A DNA stretch of 64,000 bases from a virus, in IMG/VR virus record IMGVR_UViG_3300013093_000023, positions 1-64,000 of that record; one strand, given 5' to 3'. Numbering within the stretch: the stretch's first letter is position 1; every line of letters starts with the position of its first letter. This document shows, piece by piece, positions 59,735 to 64,000 of this stretch. The position numbers and the translations under genes are program-made. Below the pieces are notes generated by a model, which saw only the letters and a program-made list of their open reading frames with translations, did not search any database and had not been told where the DNA came from.

Positions 59735-61028
59735 TTGATTCAAACCATTCTTGTAATACAGGAAACGCCGCCACAACACTATTCTTACGCATAGTATCTA
59801 ACTGCTTGAACTTTAACACACTAGCTCTAGCAAGGTCTACATCAACGTTGCCCGGCTCTAAACTACAAATTGCCGCTTCAATTTCTTTTATTAGATTTTC
59901 TAAAACATATTCTTTGTTTCTAAAGTTAGTTAGACCTTTAATACGATGATCGGTTAAAGCACGATAACGTTCTAATTGAGCCTGAAATTGTTTTTGTAAA
60001 GGTATTTTTATTGAATCGGGCAACAATTGAATCTGTTGCCACGGTGGATCAACAGCAAAATAACTGTTTAGTAAAAAGTCATTGTCATAGCACCAATCAA
60101 TTAATTGACTGTATTCTGTAATGGTCAACAGCGTTGGAACTGTGCGAACAACAAAATCTACATTGTCTGGAGCAGACATTTGAAACTCAGCTATGTTTAA
60201 TAGTATAGCATCTATGCTACTACCATAGCGTACATAGTTGTTGGATTCGCTGACTGTTTCTACACTCATACCAATCTCAACACGCTTAAACTTGGCTAGC
60301 TTATCCCACAGATCATCAATAGGATGCATACAGTTAGTAGTAAAACTAAAGCTAAAGTCTGTGCGATTATTGCTGACAAATAGGTCTATTAGTTGTCTAA
60401 ATCGCTTGTTTATAGTAGGCTCGCCGCCGATAATATGTAGGCTGAGTAAATCAGTAGTTAGTAGGGTTTGACAAAAGTTATTCCAAATGTCCTGATCATC
60501 AGTCCAATTAAGCCTGCGAGCATCTTTAGCCCAACCTAAGACTTTATAATCCTGTGCTAGTTTAAAGCTGGCATTTGGACTACACATAATACAGGATAAA
60601 TCACATTCGTTGCCCAGGCTCAAATGATAACTTGCTGGCTTTGTAACTGTAACACCATCATTGGCCAGACTGTATTCAAATGCGGCTCTGTGCGGGCTTT
60701 GTTCAAAACTCTTATAAAAATTCTTGTCGTAAAAAATAACACTCTTTAAGTTTTCTTTGATACGTTTACTGTGATTACCTATTGAGTCTTGATGTTGGCA
60801 AACACTGCAGGCAGGATTGGGCACATCTGACATCTTGCTTAATCGTTCATCACGTAACCTACGACTTTGCCAATACTCTGCCACAGGATAATTACGTATG
60901 TTCCACTCCCGAGCATCTGCCGTGTCGGTAATAAGCTCACTCATACAGCCACAAAGATCATAGCTACCATCGTGATTGATGTGTAGCTCGTACCAGGGTA
61001 TGTTACAAAATATATCTTTATTCGGCAT
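59724..61028 (-). CDS. Radical SAM enzyme with N-terminal cysteine-rich (twitch/SPASM-like) region
   Basis: 434 aa. The radical SAM cluster motif CDLSCIMC (Cys142, Cys146, Cys149) and IIGGEPTINKRFRQLIDLFV (GGE motif binding SAM) are intact. VEIGMSVETVSESNNYVRYG gives the later barrel strands. The N-terminal ~80 residues carry CNIPWYELHINHDGSYDLCG, then CM and CSVCQHQ, the pattern of an auxiliary Fe-S (twitch) domain placed before the barrel. Such proteins occur in phages and in peptide- or sugar-modification loci, but the reaction is unknown. It overlaps the second radical SAM gene by 11 bp and the downstream beta protein by 11 bp. Confidence 0.88.
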   Translation of the reverse strand: MPNKDIFCNIPWYELHINHDGSYDLCGCMSELITDTADAREWNIRNYPVAEYWQSRRLRDERLSKMSDVPNPACSVCQHQDSIGNHSKRIKENLKSVIFYDKNFYKSFEQSPHRAAFEYSLANDGVTVTKPASYHLSLGNECDLSCIMCSPNASFKLAQDYKVLGWAKDARRLNWTDDQDIWNNFCQTLLTTDLLSLHIIGGEPTINKRFRQLIDLFVSNNRTDFSFSFTTNCMHPIDDLWDKLAKFKRVEIGMSVETVSESNNYVRYGSSIDAILLNIAEFQMSAPDNVDFVVRTVPTLLTITEYSQLIDWCYDNDFLLNSYFAVDPPWQQIQLLPDSIKIPLQKQFQAQLERYRALTDHRIKGLTNFRNKEYVLENLIKEIEAAICSLEPGNVDVDLARASVLKFKQLDTMRKNSVVAAFPVLQEWFESNGY

Positions 61029-62007
61029 TTTTACACTTTAGTTTACAAATATCTAGTGGTGCTATTTCAAAGCGTGTGTACATTTCGTCCCATAATGGAT
61101 CATTGATAATTTCAGTAAGTGTACGATGTTTAATTGACAACTGTTCTCGATGTTTTTCAAAGAAATCATTTTCCAAGTAACCTGAATTAAACCAAGGACA
61201 AGGAAATACATAACCATCTACATTGATAAACATAGGTATGTCCCAATTGGCACATCGAGCCCACGAGTGGCGTTGACGTGTTTCATAAAATATAACAGGG
61301 ATACCGCTTTTTAATTTTTCCTGCATAACTTCATACTTGCCTGTAGCAACCCATCCACCCACAGGCTTCAATGGGTCTACACCGTTGACAAGATACTGAT
61401 TGTCAAACTTTGTACTCAGTACAGCTTCAAATGTATCAAATTCTAATTCACGTGCTAGGTCTTGTATCCAGGGCATCTTATCTTCGTTAAACTTGAAATA
61501 GATAGCTGACCAATTCATTTGTGCCTTAGTTACTCGTCTTAAAGCACGAGCACCTGCTACAATTGAATCAAAGTCGCTGTTAACACGATACTGTTCATTA
61601 CTGGCCTGATCCCACCCGTCAACACTAAATGTAACTTTGTCATTGGGCCTTAGGTACATACCTAGTTCTTGCCACCACGCTTCGGGCTTGTAACTACCAT
61701 TAGTAACAATAATCAAGCTGACATTGAACCGTGATCGCTTAATGTACTCCACAATAGGTAAAAAGTCGCGAGCATATATAGGATCACCTATGTCGCCACA
61801 GAAAGTTATTTCCTGTATCTCTTTTAGTAGGTCCGGGGTAAAGGCACGCTGAAACTCTAATAGAGTAATTTCTTTGTTTAGGCTATCTGGATGTAACTCC
61901 GTGCGAGGGCATCGAGGGCATTTAAGCGTACACTTACTACTTAATTCGATGTGTATTCTACGATGACTCAGTAATCTCGACGTCGGTGTTGTAACTTGTA
62001 TATCCAT
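61018..62007 (-). CDS. Radical SAM enzyme, second of a pair (SPASM-like C-terminus)
   Basis: 329 aa. RRIHIELSSKCTLKCPRCPR contains CxxxCxxC (Cys26, Cys30, Cys33). EITFCGDIGDPIYARDF and VSLIIVTNGSYKPEAWWQEL are the next barrel motifs, and VTFSVDGWDQASNEQYRVNS follows. C-terminal Cys (CANWDIPMFINVDGYVFPCP, and CKLKCKNAE) suggest a SPASM-like auxiliary cluster. The start overlaps the gp46 stop by 50 bp. No later ATG fits, because the Cys motif begins at residue 26. Being translationally coupled to the other radical SAM gene, the two probably act in one pathway, perhaps peptide, nucleobase or sugar modification. Confidence 0.87.
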   Translation of the reverse strand: MDIQVTTPTSRLLSHRRIHIELSSKCTLKCPRCPRTELHPDSLNKEITLLEFQRAFTPDLLKEIQEITFCGDIGDPIYARDFLPIVEYIKRSRFNVSLIIVTNGSYKPEAWWQELGMYLRPNDKVTFSVDGWDQASNEQYRVNSDFDSIVAGARALRRVTKAQMNWSAIYFKFNEDKMPWIQDLARELEFDTFEAVLSTKFDNQYLVNGVDPLKPVGGWVATGKYEVMQEKLKSGIPVIFYETRQRHSWARCANWDIPMFINVDGYVFPCPWFNSGYLENDFFEKHREQLSIKHRTLTEIINDPLWDEMYTRFEIAPLDICKLKCKNAE

Positions 62008-63736
62008 TTTCTTTAACTACGTGTAAGGTGTTGTTTACCCGACCCGACAATTCATCCTTGTGCGACACTAACCAAACACTCTTGTTACTGTCCCTTGACA
62101 TTTTCTTTAGTATAGATAGTGCGTTTTCTACACCCGAACTATCCATACCTGAGTCAACTAACTCATCAATGAATAACAGGTTAATAGGTTGATACAGGCT
62201 TTCCCAAACATCGCGGAATGCCCAGCTTAATGATAAAATTAAACGATTGCGTTCTCCGCGGCTTAGGTTATCAAAATCTAAATCACGCCCTAACTCGGTG
62301 ATTTCTACACTAAGGTCATTTAGGAATTTAACAGTATGCGGTAAACCAATACGATCTAAGTACTGCCCAAGGCGAGCATTTAGATAACTTAAATTTTGAT
62401 CAATAATACGTTTACGAATAAACGAATCTTTATTAGTCAACAGTTTAAGTAGGAACTCTTGATGATCACGCAGATTAGTTAATTCGTTCATGACATCATA
62501 GGTAATCTCTTCAATGCCCTGCTCGCTCATTTCGGCAATTTGTTCTGTGTAGGGATCTACTTCTGCTGACTTAGTTGCTAATTGTTGAATTAAATTATCA
62601 ACTGTGGCCTGGTGATGAATAGCATCTGACTCTCGATCGTAGAATGTTTCTGGACGTGGGCCTAGTTTGCCCAACCCATCGTGAGCAGACTGTAATTCAG
62701 CCAGTGTGGCAGCATGGGTTCTCTGATTTTCTTGTGCTGTTGATAAGTCTCTCTGCTTCTGTCCCAATACTTGTTGGTGCTTTTCGTCATGGAACTCTTG
62801 ACCGCAGGTATGGCACGTATGATTTTCCAGCGAAACGAGTTCTGTAGATATCTTTGCAATAGTTTTCTCTTCCCGAACAAGATCCATTTTCGTCCGACTA
62901 ATCGCCGACGATAATTCATTGATATCCTTTCGAGTTTGATCCCAGGTTTTAAACGCTTGGTGTGCCTGAATCTCGGCCTCGATGTCGATTTTCTGAAGCT
63001 CTTCAATTCCCGTCTGTAGTTTCTTAATCTCTTCTTCATGTTTCGTAGTCCACTGCGTTTGCCGACGTTTTAATGATTCTATTTGTTCTTCAATACGTTT
63101 GTTAGCATCGCCTACAGCTTTGATACGAAACTCTTCGGCTGTAATAGCTTCTTTAGTGGCTTTTGCTGTTTCTTTTAAACGATCAGCTTTTTCACTTAGT
63201 AGTGTAATACCCAACAGTTGTTCAATAATAGTACGTTGATCATTGGCTTTTAATGACAAGAACGGTTCTGTATAAGTGTTTAGAGCTACAATATGTTTGA
63301 ACATATCGTGACTCATACCCAGCATACGTTCTATTTCTTGCTGTGTTTCTCTTGAATCACCTTGGGCATCGTCTGTAATTTCTTTTTCTTGATCGCCTAC
63401 AAAGAACTTCATTACGTTAGGCTTACGCCCACGCTCAATTCTATATGTTTCGCCATCCTTTTCAAAATCAATAGTGACCATTAGGCCTTTGCTGTTGGTC
63501 TTATTAATTAAGTTATCTTTTTTAATGTTAGTCAAGGCATTGCCGTACATGGCAAAACTAAGAGCATTGATAATGGTTGTTTTACCTGTACCATTACGTG
63601 CGCCCGAGTCGTCTCCTCCTAGGTCCAAGTTTTCGCCCAAGACCAATGTTAGGTCTCGACGATCAAAATCTACAGCCTGAGTAATATTACCCACGCTCAT
63701 AAAGTTTTTAACTGTGAGTGTTTTTATTTTAAACAT
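61958..63736 (-). CDS. 46: Recombination endonuclease subunit gp46 (Rad50/SbcC-like)
   Basis: 592 aa, against 560 in T4. Walker A GARNGTGKTT at residues 45-54 and the Q-loop region HIVALNTYTEPFLSL are followed by two long coiled-coil arms around a zinc hook CHTC (Cys308, Cys311). The signature LSRGERNRLILSLSWAFRDV and Walker B NLLFIDELVDSGMD are intact. With gp47 (probably just upstream, outside the window) it resects DNA ends for recombination-dependent replication and degrades host DNA. Full length, normal architecture. Confidence 0.95.
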   Translation of the reverse strand: MFKIKTLTVKNFMSVGNITQAVDFDRRDLTLVLGENLDLGGDDSGARNGTGKTTIINALSFAMYGNALTNIKKDNLINKTNSKGLMVTIDFEKDGETYRIERGRKPNVMKFFVGDQEKEITDDAQGDSRETQQEIERMLGMSHDMFKHIVALNTYTEPFLSLKANDQRTIIEQLLGITLLSEKADRLKETAKATKEAITAEEFRIKAVGDANKRIEEQIESLKRRQTQWTTKHEEEIKKLQTGIEELQKIDIEAEIQAHQAFKTWDQTRKDINELSSAISRTKMDLVREEKTIAKISTELVSLENHTCHTCGQEFHDEKHQQVLGQKQRDLSTAQENQRTHAATLAELQSAHDGLGKLGPRPETFYDRESDAIHHQATVDNLIQQLATKSAEVDPYTEQIAEMSEQGIEEITYDVMNELTNLRDHQEFLLKLLTNKDSFIRKRIIDQNLSYLNARLGQYLDRIGLPHTVKFLNDLSVEITELGRDLDFDNLSRGERNRLILSLSWAFRDVWESLYQPINLLFIDELVDSGMDSSGVENALSILKKMSRDSNKSVWLVSHKDELSGRVNNTLHVVKENGYTSYNTDVEITESS

Positions 63737-63990
63737 TAGAGATTTTTATAAATGTCCAGTAATAGGTTTTTATTAAACTGCTCCGATTCGATACTGCTTA
63801 GTTGTCCATAGACAATTTGATCTACACTTTCGAACTCTATATTGCCTTGTATTTCGTAGTCGGTTAAGTCTGTGACTTTGGCAGGAATAAGTGTAAGCTC
63901 ACGTAAATTATACTGCGGAACAAAAGTTTCTTTAATAAAAGTGGCTTCTTCGTAGCTGATATCTACGTCCAAATTAACACGAACGTGCAT
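63736..63990 (-). CDS. Small conserved protein upstream of gp46
   Basis: 84 aa. MHVRVNLDVDISYEEATFIK, then LTDYEIQGNIEFESVDQIVY, QFNKNLLLDIYKNL. Beta-alpha-like pattern with no family recognised. Its stop overlaps the gp46 start by one base, so the two are coupled. In T4-like genomes small ORFs lie between genes 47 and 46, and this fits that place. Function unknown. Confidence 0.7.
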   Translation of the reverse strand: MHVRVNLDVDISYEEATFIKETFVPQYNLRELTLIPAKVTDLTDYEIQGNIEFESVDQIVYGQLSSIESEQFNKNLLLDIYKNL

Positions 63991-64000
63991 ATTGGGTTTA

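Noticed and set aside
59735-59779. Longer start of the beta-rich protein at 59779
   Set aside because: It would overlap the radical SAM gene by 56 bp; the ATG at 59734 has the coupled-overlap form and a natural N-terminus.
1-64000. tRNA or rRNA genes
   Set aside because: No cloverleaf-like segment or rRNA sequence was recognised on reading; a dedicated tRNA search could still find one.

Overview
The window is part of the genome of a contractile-tailed, T4-like bacteriophage (Caudoviricetes, T4-like myovirus lineage). Recognisable T4 orthologues include gp1 (dNMP kinase), gp4, gp13, gp15, gp16, gp18, gp19, gp20, gp21, gp22, gp23, a gp26-type hub/assembly protein and gp46. A recurrent (G/T)ATAAATA box 30-80 bp upstream of structural genes matches the T4 late promoter. 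The mix of families (short gp23, fibres built from repeats, small conserved aquatic-phage proteins) resembles marine or freshwater T4-like phages. The host cannot be named from this window: there is no photosynthesis gene, tRNA, integrase or CRISPR array.

Layout. (1) 1-8273, minus strand: head/tail completion and tail genes: a partial unknown gene, an unknown gene, gp16-like small terminase, gp4, a small unknown, a tail-tube-fold protein, gp19 tube and a very long gp18 sheath. (2) 8376-12943: an HNH-like zinc protein (plus strand), then dNMP kinase, a GIY-YIG-like protein, gp13 neck, an unknown protein, a DEDD exonuclease and a small unknown (minus strand). (3) 13012-15988, plus strand: coupled gp14-like, gp15 and Nudix genes. 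(4) 15985-44970, minus strand: about 29 kb of tail-fibre and adhesin genes. These include huge repeat-built fibres (up to 1861 aa), a pectate-lyase-like fibre, LamG and propeller-like proteins and two glycine-rich adhesins of the T2/S16 gp38 type. (5) 45071-48392, minus strand: a small, probably abundant virion protein, an SGNH / glycosyltransferase / SGNH operon and a small conserved protein. (6) 48542-57226, minus strand: head module gp23-gp22-gp21-gp68-like-gp67-like-gp20, then a tape-measure protein with a C-terminal M15-type peptidase motif. (7) 57282-58351, plus strand: gp26-like gene plus a second reading frame that appears to be reached by a -1 ribosomal frameshift. (8) 58352-58726: a gene-free convergent interval with stem-loops. 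(9) 58727-63990, minus strand: GIY-YIG protein, a beta-rich unknown, two radical SAM enzymes, gp46 and a small unknown.

How it works together. Late promoters drive assembly of head (gp20-23), neck (gp13-15), tail (gp18, gp19, tape measure, gp26) and a large, modular receptor-binding apparatus. The most interesting signals are these. First, a perfect T TTT TTC slippery heptamer in the gp26-like gene, beside the tape-measure gene, would give a lambda G/G-T-like pair of tail assembly chaperones. Second, the tape-measure and chaperone genes diverge from a symmetrical promoter palindrome. Third, there are duplicated polyglycine adhesins. Fourth, sugar/ester-chemistry and radical SAM genes sit inside otherwise structural or replication neighbourhoods.
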